A stretch of 64,000 nt of DNA from SLDF01 sp964537925 (GTDB taxonomy: Bacteria > Bacteroidota > Bacteroidia > Chitinophagales > Saprospiraceae), in the NCBI GenBank assembly GCA_964537925.1, contig CAZICV010000003.1, positions 62,001-126,000 on the forward strand, given 5' to 3'. Both the position numbers and the translations under genes were made by a program. Below, piece by piece: positions 18,075-26,949 of the stretch. Under the pieces are notes generated by a model. That model was given only the letters and a program-made list of their open reading frames with translations, was not told where the DNA came from and ran no database searches. How positions within the stretch are numbered: the first letter of the stretch is position 1; every line of letters begins with the position of its first letter.

Positions 18075-19007
18075 TTATTTTCTGTTATTCCAATCTTCTA
18101 CACGTCTCCGGTAACGACGTTCATCTACCGGCCATTGTTTCGGTTCCACCTGTTTTTCGATACGATCCTCTTCAGATCGGCCGGACCAAAGATCGCTAAA
18201 GAAATCAATTCCGGTAGCTTCCTCCAGCGCCCGTATGGACATCGCATATTCTAGCAGATGGCGGTCGCTGACCTCGTGAGGTATCAGGAATGCAATGCCC
18301 TTTATCTCAGGCTCCCTGTGATCCAGTACGACCTTGTAGAAGGCATCCGGCACAGCTACCTCGTTCTTCCCGATACGGCGTACCTGTTTTCCGCTGAAGA
18401 CAGGACCGGTCACAATGATCAGCGCTCCTTCCCTCTTTGTCCAGTCCCTGATCTGCTCCTCGAGTTCCCGCCAGATCCCGCCGTTGAACTGCTTCACCTG
18501 AGGGCTGATATTGCTCATCAGAAAGGTCTGATCCATCGCTTCCTGGTCAAAGGAAAAATCCGCGGCCGGTGCGAGATGCCCGCGCGAATACCCGCTGCCT
18601 GAGTAGTCTTTGTACACCGCGCTGCCCGTACTCACACGAGTATCCTCTTCAAACCAGTCCGTGCGTTCGGCGATCCCTGTCCGCACCTGGTCCTTCGTAA
18701 GTTCATAGGCGACCCATACCGCCTGCTCATGTTCCTCCGAATAGGCCAAAGTGAAATAAGGCCCCTCTATCACCTCCCCATAAGCAGCCTTGGGCAGGTA
18801 CGACCTTTCCCCTGTACTACCTTGTGCTTGGTCTCCGGTGGCAACCTCCGGCTGAGCTGTACCCTGCCCTGTACTACCCATCGGCAGATAATGCCTGAAA
18901 GCCCAAAGCAGACCGGCAAGAACGAGCAACATGCCTGCAGCCCGCATGGCAGAAGGCTGTTTCCTGCGCTTTTGTTTGTCCCGGTTGATCGTGGTAGTCC
19001 TGTTCAT
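18075..19007 (-). CDS. DNA/RNA non-specific endonuclease (NUC1 family), membrane-anchored or secreted
   Basis: A 310-residue nuclease with a positively charged N-terminus and a hydrophobic helix (AAGMLLVLAGLLWAF, about residues 23-37), so anchored in the envelope or exported. The catalytic motif reads SGYSRGHLAPAADF, with His144 as expected base; the usual DRGH has Ser in place of Asp. FLMSNISPQVKQFNGGIWRELE contains the Mg-binding Asn and neighbouring residues. Likely degrades extracellular or periplasmic nucleic acid. Start at 19007 is supported by a -7 element at 19020-19027; the longer ATG at 19049 would place the start upstream of this element. The HerA-like gene follows 16 bases after its stop. 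Confidence 0.9.
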   Translation of the reverse strand: MNRTTTINRDKQKRRKQPSAMRAAGMLLVLAGLLWAFRHYLPMGSTGQGTAQPEVATGDQAQGSTGERSYLPKAAYGEVIEGPYFTLAYSEEHEQAVWVAYELTKDQVRTGIAERTDWFEEDTRVSTGSAVYKDYSGSGYSRGHLAPAADFSFDQEAMDQTFLMSNISPQVKQFNGGIWRELEEQIRDWTKREGALIIVTGPVFSGKQVRRIGKNEVAVPDAFYKVVLDHREPEIKGIAFLIPHEVSDRHLLEYAMSIRALEEATGIDFFSDLWSGRSEEDRIEKQVEPKQWPVDERRYRRRVEDWNNRK

Positions 19008-19019
19008 AGGCGATACGGA

Positions 19020-19027
19020 CAAATATA
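19020..19027 (-). promoter_or_regulatory. Bacteroidota-type -7 element (TATATTTG) for the endonuclease gene
   Basis: TATATTTG on the minus strand lies 13 bases before the chosen start at 19007, implying a very short leader. It is only about 45 bases from the opposite-facing element for the MATE gene. Confidence 0.5.
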
Positions 19028-19071
19028 CCGCTCTATTCAGGGATAGCATATACGGCCTTATTTTACGATGC

Positions 19072-19079
19072 TATCTTTG
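19072..19079 (+). promoter_or_regulatory. Bacteroidota-type -7 element (TATCTTTG) for the MATE gene
   Basis: TATCTTTG lies 9 bases before the ATG at 19089, so the mRNA would be nearly leaderless. It lies inside the longer reading that would start at 19068, which argues against that start. Confidence 0.5.
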
Positions 19080-19088
19080 CGGCCGATC

Positions 19089-20447
19089 ATGCTCAAACAG
19101 CTCTGGCACCCGGAAAACAGAAGAACCCTTCAGGTAGCGCTCCCCATCATTGTAGCCAATATGGTACAGATACTGATGGGGATCATCGACAGCGCGATGG
19201 TCGGCACTATCAGTTCCGAACTGCTGGCGGCCTCATCGCTAGTGACCAATGTAGTCACCATCCCCTACATACTGGTGATGGGTATGACGGCTGCTATCCC
19301 GCCGCTGGTAGCAGCAGCCAGGAGCAGTACGGGCAGCAGGGAACCATTCGATATACTGGTCAATGGACTCGTGATCACCGCAGTGGCCGCCATACTGCTG
19401 GCCGTATCGATACACCTGGGTTCCGGTGTGATCCACCACATGAAACAAGACCCTGTCGTCGCACAGCTGGGTGAGCCGTTCCTCATCATCATGGGCTGGT
19501 CGATCATACCTATGGCCCTGTTCCTGGCGATCAAACACTTTGCGGACGGACTGGAGTACACACGCATACCGATGTATCTCTCACTGGCCGCCATACCCGT
19601 CAACATCCTGTTCAACTACATGTTCATCTTTGGCAACTGGGGCGCTCCCCGGCTCGAACTGGTGGGCGCGGGCATCGGCACACTACTGGCCAGGATATTC
19701 ATGTTTGCAGGCATGCTGATCACCTTGTTCTACAGTCCCGCTTTCAGTGAGTATATCGCCGGTTGGAGAGAAAGACTGCACCTGAGCCGGGCGATGCTAC
19801 GCAAAATACTGCGTATCGGCATACCCAGCAGTATGCAATATGCCATGGAGGCCTGGGCCTTCGCCGTATCCGGTATCATCATAGGCTGGCTGGGACATAT
19901 TGTCCAGGCCTCTCACCAGATAGCCCTCAGCCTGGCATCAGCTACTTTCATGGTATCTATGGGCCTTTCGGCGGCCGGGTCGATCCGGGTAGGTACGGCG
20001 TTTGGCCGACAGGATATAGCCCATGCCAGACTGATCGGCAGAGGCACACTCCACATGTCTGTGGTGTACGGTATAGCATGTGCCTTGTTTTTCATCGCAT
20101 TCCGCCATCAATTGCCCCTGCTTTTCAATCAGGAGGTAGCGGTGGTGGTTACAGCCAGCAACCTGCTCCTGCTGGCTGCCATATTCCAGATCTCAGATGC
20201 TTCGCAGGCCATTGGAGTGGGGCTTTTACGAGGACTGCAGGATGTACGCATACCGACGCTTTACGTGACGCTGGCTTATTGGGTCATCGGTATCCCGCTT
20301 GGTTGTATACTGGCCTTTTCACTGGATATGGGCGCCAATGGCATCTGGATCGGGTTGGTCATGGGGCTCAGTGTCTCGGCGGTCCTGCTCAACAGGCGTT
20401 TTCTGCAACTTACATCGCGCCGTCAAAGCCCCCCGGTTTCCGCTTAA
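19089..20447 (+). CDS. MATE-family multidrug/Na+ antiporter
   Basis: A 452-residue inner-membrane protein with about 12 hydrophobic helices in two related halves, starting LWHPENRRTLQVALPIIVANMVQ and containing the family segment MVGTISSELLAASSLV. MATE proteins export cationic drugs or metabolites using H+ or Na+ gradients; the substrate here is unknown. Start chosen by the promoter position. It is divergent from the endonuclease, with overlapping control space, and is followed 30 bases later by the beta-barrel gene. Confidence 0.92.
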   Translation: MLKQLWHPENRRTLQVALPIIVANMVQILMGIIDSAMVGTISSELLAASSLVTNVVTIPYILVMGMTAAIPPLVAAARSSTGSREPFDILVNGLVITAVAAILLAVSIHLGSGVIHHMKQDPVVAQLGEPFLIIMGWSIIPMALFLAIKHFADGLEYTRIPMYLSLAAIPVNILFNYMFIFGNWGAPRLELVGAGIGTLLARIFMFAGMLITLFYSPAFSEYIAGWRERLHLSRAMLRKILRIGIPSSMQYAMEAWAFAVSGIIIGWLGHIVQASHQIALSLASATFMVSMGLSAAGSIRVGTAFGRQDIAHARLIGRGTLHMSVVYGIACALFFIAFRHQLPLLFNQEVAVVVTASNLLLLAAIFQISDASQAIGVGLLRGLQDVRIPTLYVTLAYWVIGIPLGCILAFSLDMGANGIWIGLVMGLSVSAVLLNRRFLQLTSRRQSPPVSA

Positions 20448-20477
20448 TTGCTTACTTTTATCCGAAACTGACCACTT

Positions 20478-21299
20478 TTGAGACAGGTACTGTTGCTCAT
20501 GAGTTTGCTGATATTGTCCGTCTGCAGTCTGCGGGGACAAAGTAGCTGGAGCCAGCCGGTGGGCGGACGGGCAATCGCACTTTCAGGCAATACGGAGAAT
20601 TTCAGGGACATACATGCTATCTTCCACAACCAGGCCGGTCTGGGCTACCTGTCCGAGACTTCCGTGATAGCAGCTTACGAGCAGCGCTTCATGTTATCCG
20701 GGCTGCGTACTTCTGCACTCGGGTTCGCCATGCCTACCAACTCCGGCAGCCTGGGTATGCAGGTACAGCTTTTCGGCAATGAACACTACCACGAGGGCAA
20801 GGCAGGTATCGTATACGCACGCCGCCTGCTCGACAAGCTGAGTATAGGCGCATCTGTCAACTACCTGTTCTTCCGGGTCGCCGAGGCTGGAAGCCGGGGC
20901 GCCGTCAGTTTCGATGCCGGTCTCCAGGGAGAAGTCTTCGAGGGATTCGAACTGGGCGTACATGTTACCAACCCCGTCCGCCAGACGATCCAGCAGGACC
21001 GCTACCTGCCTACTATCCTGCGGCTGGGTGCACGATACCGCTTTTCCAGGTTCCTGGCCGCGTCCGGGGGTATCGAAAAAGACATAGACCTGCCCTACAA
21101 CCTGAAGTTCGGCCTGGAATACCAGTTCCAGGAAGTCTTCTATTTCCGTCTGGGGATGCAGTCCTTGCCCGGAAGCGTATCATTCGGCTTCGGCGCCGTC
21201 ATCATGGAGCAGCTCAACTTCGATCTCGGCACTGCCTGGGACGCCCGCCTTGGCTGGAGCCCGGCGCTCAACCTGCTATACCGCTGGAAGAAGAGATGA
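20478..21299 (+). CDS. Outer-membrane beta-barrel protein (PorV/PorQ-like fold, unassigned)
   Basis: A 273-residue exported protein with a signal peptide (RQVLLLMSLLILSVCSLRGQ) and alternating hydrophobic strands. GGRAIALSGNTENFRDIHAIFHNQAGLGYLS resembles the start of PorV/PorQ and UPF0164 barrels, where an early Asn-rich plug (NPAG-type) occurs. The start is TTG at 20478; an ATG at 20499 would remove the positive N-region. Its stop overlaps the futalosine hydrolase start (ATGA). Function not known; a T9SS or transport role would be speculation. Confidence 0.7.
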   Translation: MRQVLLLMSLLILSVCSLRGQSSWSQPVGGRAIALSGNTENFRDIHAIFHNQAGLGYLSETSVIAAYEQRFMLSGLRTSALGFAMPTNSGSLGMQVQLFGNEHYHEGKAGIVYARRLLDKLSIGASVNYLFFRVAEAGSRGAVSFDAGLQGEVFEGFELGVHVTNPVRQTIQQDRYLPTILRLGARYRFSRFLAASGGIEKDIDLPYNLKFGLEYQFQEVFYFRLGMQSLPGSVSFGFGAVIMEQLNFDLGTAWDARLGWSPALNLLYRWKKR

Positions 21300-21970
21300 A
21301 GACCCTGCTCGTATCCGCTACGAAACAGGAAATCCTACCTTGGCTACACAGTCATCCGGTCCGGATAATAGCGCCAGGTCATACCGGAGAGCTGCCTGAG
21401 ATCAGCGTGCTGGTCGCCGGTGTAGGCCCCTCAGCTATGTCCTATTCCCTGACACGTACACTCGCTTGCCTGCAGACCCGGCCCGACAGGCTTATACTGG
21501 CTGGTATAGCCGGGTGTTATGACTATGGGATAGCACTGGGCGCCGTACTCGAAGCCGGGTCAGACTGCTTCGCAGACCTGGGGGCGGCAGACAAGGACGG
21601 GAGACACCTCGATCTGTTCGAGCTGGGGCTGGGCTCCCGTGATGATTTTCCTTTCGAAGCAGGCCGCATACCACACACCGTACAGCTCTTGCCCGGCAGG
21701 CCCGTGAATGCCATTACTGTTCACCAATCCACAGGAACAACCGCCCGCAGGGCCGAATGGCTGGCCCGCTATTCACCGGTACTTGAGAGTATGGAGGGCG
21801 CAGCCTTTGCATACTGCGCTGCACAATTTGGGATTGCGCACACCCAGTTGCGCGCTGTATCCAACTATGTAGAAGACAGGAACCGAGATGCCTGGGATAT
21901 ACCTGGAGCGATCGCTGCACTCAGTTCGGTATTGGAGGAATACCTGCCATCGGGTCACAACCTCCGCTGA
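21296..21970 (+). CDS. mqnB: Futalosine hydrolase
   Basis: A nucleoside-phosphorylase-fold enzyme releasing hypoxanthine from futalosine in the alternative menaquinone pathway. The 224-residue protein shows VLVAGVGPSAMSYSLTRTL, ILAGIAGCYDYGIALGAVLE, and ESMEGAAFAYCAAQFGI with the Glu that contacts ribose, then RAVSNYVEDRNRDAW. This implies the organism makes menaquinone through the futalosine route; no other mqn genes are in the window. Translationally coupled to the upstream beta-barrel gene and ends 16 bases inside the convergent DUF3810 gene. Confidence 0.9.
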   Translation: MKTLLVSATKQEILPWLHSHPVRIIAPGHTGELPEISVLVAGVGPSAMSYSLTRTLACLQTRPDRLILAGIAGCYDYGIALGAVLEAGSDCFADLGAADKDGRHLDLFELGLGSRDDFPFEAGRIPHTVQLLPGRPVNAITVHQSTGTTARRAEWLARYSPVLESMEGAAFAYCAAQFGIAHTQLRAVSNYVEDRNRDAWDIPGAIAALSSVLEEYLPSGHNLR

Positions 21971-23049
21971 TCCTTATACGCTATGACCATCTGGATAAAC
22001 CGGTTGTAACTGGCCATACCTTCCTGTATTCCCTGCGCCCTCAGGTAGTTGTGATAGATCTTGTTGCGCAGTTCCGGGAAGAACTCCGGGTACTTATTCA
22101 GGTTGGCCCTGATATCTTCCAGTTCCTGGCGTATACCGGCGGGCAGAGCAGGCTGTATCGTATCGTAGGTCTCCTTGTCCAGTTTCCGTATTTCGTACAT
22201 CAGGTAGCGCCAGTATTCGATCAGTCCCGCATACTCGATCAGCCTCTCCGGTGAGTTGACACAGGAGAGGAAAGCCGCAAAATTGCAGTCCCCCTCGTCG
22301 GTCAGCCCGAACCCGTGCATCAGCTCATGCTGTATCACGAAAGGGACCAGCAGCGGATGCAGGTCAGCCTCTACGTTACACTCGCCGGTGAATGGATTAT
22401 AGAAGCCACTTGTATTGATCCGCTGCAGCAGCCCCTTCGGGTACAGCATCCTGACCCTGGGTGTCCCCGGCGCAGGTATCTGTAGCTGCATCGCGATGGC
22501 CCGGGCCTGTTCCAGCCAGTCATCATAGGTCCCGGACGGAAAATCCTTTCCCGTGACGGTTGCTTCGTCGGCGATACGCAGTGACTCGCGGATCTGCAGC
22601 ATACGATTGAGCGTGCGGCTGGCCTCTTCCGTCAGCCGGTTGAGCTTGATCGGCCTTTGCACCAGTCCCAGCCGCAGGACAAGTCCCGGTTGGGTATAGT
22701 GAAAACCCCACAACCAGTAAAAAGCACAGAATATGATCATCAGGCCATGCAGCAATCTCCGCCCCGACCGCTTGTAAAAAGCGGGATTCCTGCCTTCCTT
22801 GCGAACACGCCTCACAAAGAAGAACAGGCCGGTCACCAATCCTGCGAAAAGCAGGTATATGGCATTGAAGGGCAGCAGACCGAAAGTATGATCCAGGCAC
22901 CAGCGCACCACAGGATAGAAGACTGACGCATAAAACCCTGTGTAGAAGGGCCATCGCAACGATGGCGCCGCCAGCAGCAGCAAGGTGAGCACCGTGATGC
23001 CGTACAGGAATGCGTATCGCCTGATCAAGGAAATATATCCACCCTTCAT
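21955..23049 (-). CDS. DUF3810 membrane protein with HExxH motif
   Basis: A 364-residue protein: three N-terminal hydrophobic helices (to about residue 130), then a soluble domain with HELMHGFGLTDEGDCNF, an HExxH zinc-metallopeptidase-like motif followed by a Glu, and FLSCVNSPERLIEYAGLIEYWRYL. This is the DUF3810 family, common in Bacteroidota and Firmicutes and predicted to be a membrane metalloprotease. Start at MKGGYISLIRR is preferred over an upstream in-frame ATG at 23106. It overlaps the mqnB 3' end tail to tail. Confidence 0.85.
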   Translation of the reverse strand: MKGGYISLIRRYAFLYGITVLTLLLLAAPSLRWPFYTGFYASVFYPVVRWCLDHTFGLLPFNAIYLLFAGLVTGLFFFVRRVRKEGRNPAFYKRSGRRLLHGLMIIFCAFYWLWGFHYTQPGLVLRLGLVQRPIKLNRLTEEASRTLNRMLQIRESLRIADEATVTGKDFPSGTYDDWLEQARAIAMQLQIPAPGTPRVRMLYPKGLLQRINTSGFYNPFTGECNVEADLHPLLVPFVIQHELMHGFGLTDEGDCNFAAFLSCVNSPERLIEYAGLIEYWRYLMYEIRKLDKETYDTIQPALPAGIRQELEDIRANLNKYPEFFPELRNKIYHNYLRAQGIQEGMASYNRFIQMVIAYKDQRRL

Positions 23050-23225
23050 ACTACTTACGGAGGCTGCTGTGAGAAGATCCGGAAAAGTCGCGGCTGTATA
23101 ACGCACCGACCTGCAAGGATCTTCTGTCTGTAAACTTTATAATCGCTATTTTCGTTCTACAATTTAACATGGAAGATAGGGTTTACTCCCATGATTATTG
23201 ACTCACAAAAAAAGGAAGAAAAACA

Positions 23226-23546
23226 ATGGCATTCGAACTCACTGATTCCAATTTCCAGGCAGAGGCGCTTGACAAGAAAGGCGTTACCGTAATAGACTTC
23301 TGGGCAGAATGGTGCGGCCCCTGCCGTATGATCGGTCCGCTGATCGAAGAAGTGTCGCATGAGTACCAGGGTAAAGCGCTGGTCGGTAAGCTGAATGTAG
23401 ACCACAACCCTTCTGTCTCAAACAAATACAGCATACGTTCGATCCCCACGATACTGATTCTCAAGGACGGTGAAGTTGTAGACAAGCACGTAGGAGTGAT
23501 CACCAAGTCTGCGCTCACGCAGAAGATCAACAGCGCGCTGTCCTGA
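23226..23546 (+). CDS. trxA: Thioredoxin
   Basis: A 106-residue cytoplasmic thioredoxin with VTVIDFWAEWCGPCRMIGPLIEE (the WCGPC active site), KLNVDHNPSVSNKYSIRSIPTILILKDG with the cis-Pro, and normal full length. A strong ribosome site AAAGGAAG precedes the ATG. It stands alone, with its own terminator right after. The 176 bp upstream hold a near-consensus -7 element (TATTTTCG, 23147-23154). Confidence 0.97.
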   Translation: MAFELTDSNFQAEALDKKGVTVIDFWAEWCGPCRMIGPLIEEVSHEYQGKALVGKLNVDHNPSVSNKYSIRSIPTILILKDGEVVDKHVGVITKSALTQKINSALS

Positions 23547-23578
23547 TACTTCCCTCCTTTTATCTACGATATTTTCAG

Positions 23579-23604
23579 ACTCCCGCTTTACCGGCGGGAG
23601 TTTT
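23579..23604 (+). terminator. Intrinsic terminator of trxA
   Basis: ACTCCCGC (23579-23586) pairs with GCGGGAGT (23594-23601) across a 7-base loop, followed by TTTTACTTT. A classical hairpin plus T-run 33 bases after the trxA stop. Confidence 0.85.
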
Positions 23605-23637
23605 ACTTTAACGGCCTACCGCGACTCCTCATCATAT

Positions 23638-24561
23638 ATGAGCTATTTTGATCAGATATCGCCGCAGCAACTCGATCACCTGGATATCCTGGCACGCCAG
23701 GTCGTTGAAGGTTTCATCATCGGCCTTCACAAGTCGCCGTTCCACGGCTTTTCCGTCGAGTTTGCGGAACACCGCCTCTACAACCCCGGCGAGTCCACGC
23801 GCAATATAGACTGGAAGGTCTACGCCCGGAGCGATAAGCTGTTTACCAAGAAGTTTGAAGAAGAGACCAACCTGCGTTGCCAGATCGTAGTCGATACTTC
23901 CTCGTCTATGTATTTCCCGGACAGCACTCAGACCGGTCTGCTCAACAAGCTGCAGTTTTCCGCCGTATCGGCCGCTTCGCTGATGCATATGCTGCGCAAG
24001 CAGCGCGATGCATTCGGACTCACGCTTTTCGACGAGAAGGTCAATATTCATACCCCTGCAAAGAGCAGTACCACACACTACAAGCTACTCCTCTCCTACC
24101 TTGACCAGGTGATCAGGACCAATACGGCCGGACGGCGCACTTCGGCGGCAGATACCCTGCACCGCATCGCTGAGAGCATACACAGGCGTTCTATGGTGAT
24201 CCTGTTCAGCGACATGTTTGACAACCTGCACCAGCAGCAGGAGCTCTTCTCCGCGCTGCAGCACCTCAAACACAACAAACATGAGGTCATACTCTTCCAC
24301 GTGCTGGACAAGTCCCTGGAAGTAGATTTCGCCTATGAAAACAGGCCCTACCTCTTCGTCGATATGGAATCGGGCGAGGAGATCAGGCTACAGGCCAGGC
24401 AGGTCAAGGACCATTACATCGGGCAGATGGCTACTTTCACGGAAGACTTACGCATCAAATGCCTGCAGTACAAGATCGACTTTGTCCAGGCGGATATCCG
24501 GCAGGGATTCTTCAGGATCCTCCAGGCTTACCTGGTCAAAAGACGCAAAATGCGTGTCTGA
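23638..24561 (+). CDS. DUF58 domain protein (vWA-like)
   Basis: A 307-residue protein of the DUF58 family: SVEFAEHRLYNPGESTRNIDWKVYARSDKLFTKKFEEE is the conserved core, followed by a von Willebrand A-like fold with the MIDAS-type DTSSSM. No transmembrane segments are visible. DUF58 proteins usually sit beside MoxR AAA ATPases and BatA/BatB proteins; none is seen here. It is followed 47 bases later by a polyphosphate kinase gene on the same strand. Confidence 0.9.
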   Translation: MSYFDQISPQQLDHLDILARQVVEGFIIGLHKSPFHGFSVEFAEHRLYNPGESTRNIDWKVYARSDKLFTKKFEEETNLRCQIVVDTSSSMYFPDSTQTGLLNKLQFSAVSAASLMHMLRKQRDAFGLTLFDEKVNIHTPAKSSTTHYKLLLSYLDQVIRTNTAGRRTSAADTLHRIAESIHRRSMVILFSDMFDNLHQQQELFSALQHLKHNKHEVILFHVLDKSLEVDFAYENRPYLFVDMESGEEIRLQARQVKDHYIGQMATFTEDLRIKCLQYKIDFVQADIRQGFFRILQAYLVKRRKMRV

Positions 24562-24608
24562 CGGCCGCCGGGTCCTGTTCTTATCATTCAAACATACAAC
24601 ACCAGTAT

Positions 24609-25367
24609 ATGCCAAAGATCCATCTTGCCGACATTTCCACGCGGGCCCCGAAAAAAGCCGACAAGTCCGAAACAGAAAAAGAGACGGGAAAGTACTGCGA
24701 ACTAGTCGGCGATCTGCAGCACACCTTATATGCTGAGAAAAAACAAAGCCTGCTGGTCATCCTCCAGGGGATGGACGCCAGCGGCAAGGATGGCACTACA
24801 CAGAAGGTCTTCAGCGACTGTACGCCCGGAGCCGTACATGTGTACAGCTTCAAAAAGCCTACCGAGCTGGAAATGGGTCACGATTTCCTCTGGCGCGTAC
24901 ACCAGCAGGTGCCGCAGAAGGGCTATATCCAGGTATTCAACCGCTCCCATTACGAAGACATCCTGATCCAGCGTGTACACAAGTGGATCGACGACAAGCA
25001 TGTAGAACGCCGGATGGCGGCTATCAATGCGTTTGAGCAGCTTTTGCTGCACGACAACCGGACGCAGATATTGAAGTTTTACCTCCACATCTCGCCTGAG
25101 AGACAGCTTGAGAAGCTGCAGGAGCGCATCGATGATCCAAAACAGAACTGGAAGCACAACCAGGGAGACTGGACCGAGCGCGAGTACTGGGCTGATTACA
25201 TGAAGGCCTATGAATATGCCATGAATCAAAGCGAGATTCCCTGGCATGTCATCCCTGCGGACCAGCGCTGGTACCGCAACTACGCTGTAGCGCGCATCGT
25301 AGCCGATAAGCTGGCCGCAATGGCGCCTCAGTTGCCGCGCCTGCCCAAAGAAGAGTTGCGCACATGA
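24609..25367 (+). CDS. Polyphosphate kinase 2 family protein
   Basis: Transfers phosphate between polyphosphate and nucleotides. The 252-residue protein has Walker A GMDASGKDGT (from about residue 54), the VFNRSHYEDILIQRVH Walker B/lid region and the WTEREYWADYMKAYEYAMNQSE segment typical of PPK2. Whether it favours ATP/GTP production or use cannot be told from sequence. Start placed at MPKIHLADISTRAP; upstream in-frame ATG at 24459 lies within the DUF58 gene. Its stop overlaps the following S4 gene (ATGA), suggesting a stress-linked pair. Confidence 0.92.
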   Translation: MPKIHLADISTRAPKKADKSETEKETGKYCELVGDLQHTLYAEKKQSLLVILQGMDASGKDGTTQKVFSDCTPGAVHVYSFKKPTELEMGHDFLWRVHQQVPQKGYIQVFNRSHYEDILIQRVHKWIDDKHVERRMAAINAFEQLLLHDNRTQILKFYLHISPERQLEKLQERIDDPKQNWKHNQGDWTEREYWADYMKAYEYAMNQSEIPWHVIPADQRWYRNYAVARIVADKLAAMAPQLPRLPKEELRT

Positions 25368-25759
25368 GTACGCCGCCGGAAGAGCGGATGAGGATCGACA
25401 AGTGGCTATGGTGCGTGCGCTTGTACAAAAGCAGGTCCATAGCCAGCGACGCCTGCCGCGACGGCCATATACGTATGCAGGACAAACCGGTCAAGCCTTC
25501 GCACCTGGTCCAGGCAGGTGATCGCCTCCTGGTCAAAAAAGACGGTTACAACCTGCAGTATGAGATCACGGGACTCCTCAGGTCCAGGGCGGGTGCACCC
25601 ATCGCACAGCAATGTTATATCAATCATACCCCCGAAGAGGAACTGCATAAGTACGACGAATGGTATGTCGGCAAGGCCAGGAACGAATTCCGTGAAAAAG
25701 GCAGCGGACGCCCTACGAAAAGAGACCGCAGGGATATCGATCGTTTCAAAGATATATAG
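25364..25759 (+). CDS. S4-domain RNA-binding protein, Hsp15-like
   Basis: The 131-residue basic protein starts with an S4 domain: MRIDKWLWCVRLYKSRSIASDACRDGHI (partly shown), VKPSHLVQAGDRLLVKK. A basic tail follows (KGSGRPTKRDRRDIDRF). E. coli Hsp15 recycles stalled 50S subunits carrying peptidyl-tRNA; the same role is inferred. ATGA overlap with the PPK2 gene. Confidence 0.9.
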   Translation: MSTPPEERMRIDKWLWCVRLYKSRSIASDACRDGHIRMQDKPVKPSHLVQAGDRLLVKKDGYNLQYEITGLLRSRAGAPIAQQCYINHTPEEELHKYDEWYVGKARNEFREKGSGRPTKRDRRDIDRFKDI

Positions 25760-25843
25760 CCACCCCGCACTCACTCCTCAGTGAAGCGGCCTAAAGTCTT
25801 CTATCGCAGAAAGACATTCTCCAGGTCTGCAGGCGTCTGCCGC

Positions 25844-26734
25844 TCAGTTCAGGAACTTCGGTGATACGATCAGGTCCTTTGTACCGGAGCCATAGATGTA
25901 GAATCCCTGGCCTGATTTCACACCCAGCTGACCTGCGGTGACCATATTGGTCAACAGAGGACAGGGAGCGTATTTCGGGTTACCAAAACCATCGTGCAGC
26001 ACCTCCAGGATGGAATGACATACATCCAGCCCGATGAAATCAGCCAGTTGGAGCGGGCCCATGGGGTGAGCCATACCCAGCTTCATCACGGTATCTATCT
26101 CCGGTACGCCAGCTACCCCTTCATAAAGCGTATATATCGCTTCATTGATCATAGGCATCAGGATACGGTTAGCCACAAAACCCGGGTAGTCATTGACCAT
26201 CACAGGTATCTTGCCGAGTTGACCGGAGAGATCCATGATCGTTGCCGCGACCGTATCGGAGGTGAGGTATCCGCGGATCACCTCTACCAGCTTCATCACC
26301 GGCACCGGGTTCATGAAGTGCATACCGATCACCTTTTCGGGACGGCGGGTGACCGCAGCGATCCGTGTGATGGAGATAGACGAAGTATTGCTGGCCAGTA
26401 TAGCCTGTTCAGGTGCGATCTGGTCCAGCTCACGGAATATCTTCAGTTTGAGGTCGGACTGTTCAGTGGCCGCTTCTATGACCAGGTCGGCGTGCACCGC
26501 GCCTTCCTGCAGGCTGGTATAGGTAGTGATATTGGACAGCGTCCTTTCTTTGGCCGCAGTATCGATTATTTCCCTGGCTACCATCCGGTCCAGGTTTCTG
26601 CCTATTGTCTGCAATGCCTTGTCCAGGGCGGCAGCTGATACGTCTACAAGGGATACGGCATAGTCATGCATGGCAAACACATGAGCGATACCGTTGCCCA
26701 TCGTGCCTGCGCCTATTACGGTGATGTTCTTCAT
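25844..26734 (-). CDS. 3-hydroxybutyryl-CoA dehydrogenase
   Basis: NAD(P)-dependent oxidoreductase of short-chain 3-hydroxyacyl-CoA, 296 residues. It begins with the Rossmann motif ITVIGAGTMGNGIAH; the catalytic histidine is in GMHFMNPVPVMKLVEVI, and PGFVANRILMPMINEA and MGPLQLADFIGLDV are the C-terminal domain marks. It could serve fatty-acid degradation, PHB/butyrate metabolism or aromatic degradation; no partner genes are nearby. A good promoter lies 93 bases upstream. Confidence 0.95.
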   Translation of the reverse strand: MKNITVIGAGTMGNGIAHVFAMHDYAVSLVDVSAAALDKALQTIGRNLDRMVAREIIDTAAKERTLSNITTYTSLQEGAVHADLVIEAATEQSDLKLKIFRELDQIAPEQAILASNTSSISITRIAAVTRRPEKVIGMHFMNPVPVMKLVEVIRGYLTSDTVAATIMDLSGQLGKIPVMVNDYPGFVANRILMPMINEAIYTLYEGVAGVPEIDTVMKLGMAHPMGPLQLADFIGLDVCHSILEVLHDGFGNPKYAPCPLLTNMVTAGQLGVKSGQGFYIYGSGTKDLIVSPKFLN

Positions 26735-26826
26735 TGTATTGGGTCCTTAAGCGTTGGGTACTGGAATTAATAACTGCGTACAGGGCGCCATCGTATTCAC
26801 GACGATATCCGGCCCGGAAACGCCCG

Positions 26827-26856
26827 CAAAGATAGGCACATTCGACGCCAAAGCAA
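26827..26856 (-). promoter_or_regulatory. Bacteroidota promoter for 3-hydroxybutyryl-CoA dehydrogenase
   Basis: On the minus strand TTG (26854-26856), 19 bases, then TATCTTTG (26827-26834). Both elements and the spacing match the Bacteroidota sigma consensus. Leader about 90 bases. Confidence 0.6.
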
Positions 26857-26933
26857 GACCGCAACCCGGAGGCGACCGGAACAGGCTGGATCTTTTCAGG
26901 TTTTTTATCTGTGCATATTCATGCAAAGTCAAT

Positions 26934-26941
26934 TAACTTTG
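26934..26941 (+). promoter_or_regulatory. Bacteroidota-type -7 element (TAACTTTG) for the lipoprotein gene
   Basis: TAACTTTG ends 8 bases before the ATG at 26950, implying a transcript with almost no leader. It excludes the upstream in-frame ATG at 26911. Confidence 0.5.
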
Positions 26942-26949
26942 AAAAAGAT

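Noticed and set aside
23169..23201. Ten-codon ATG frame in the trxA upstream region
   Set aside because: Too short, with no ribosome site or conservation evidence.
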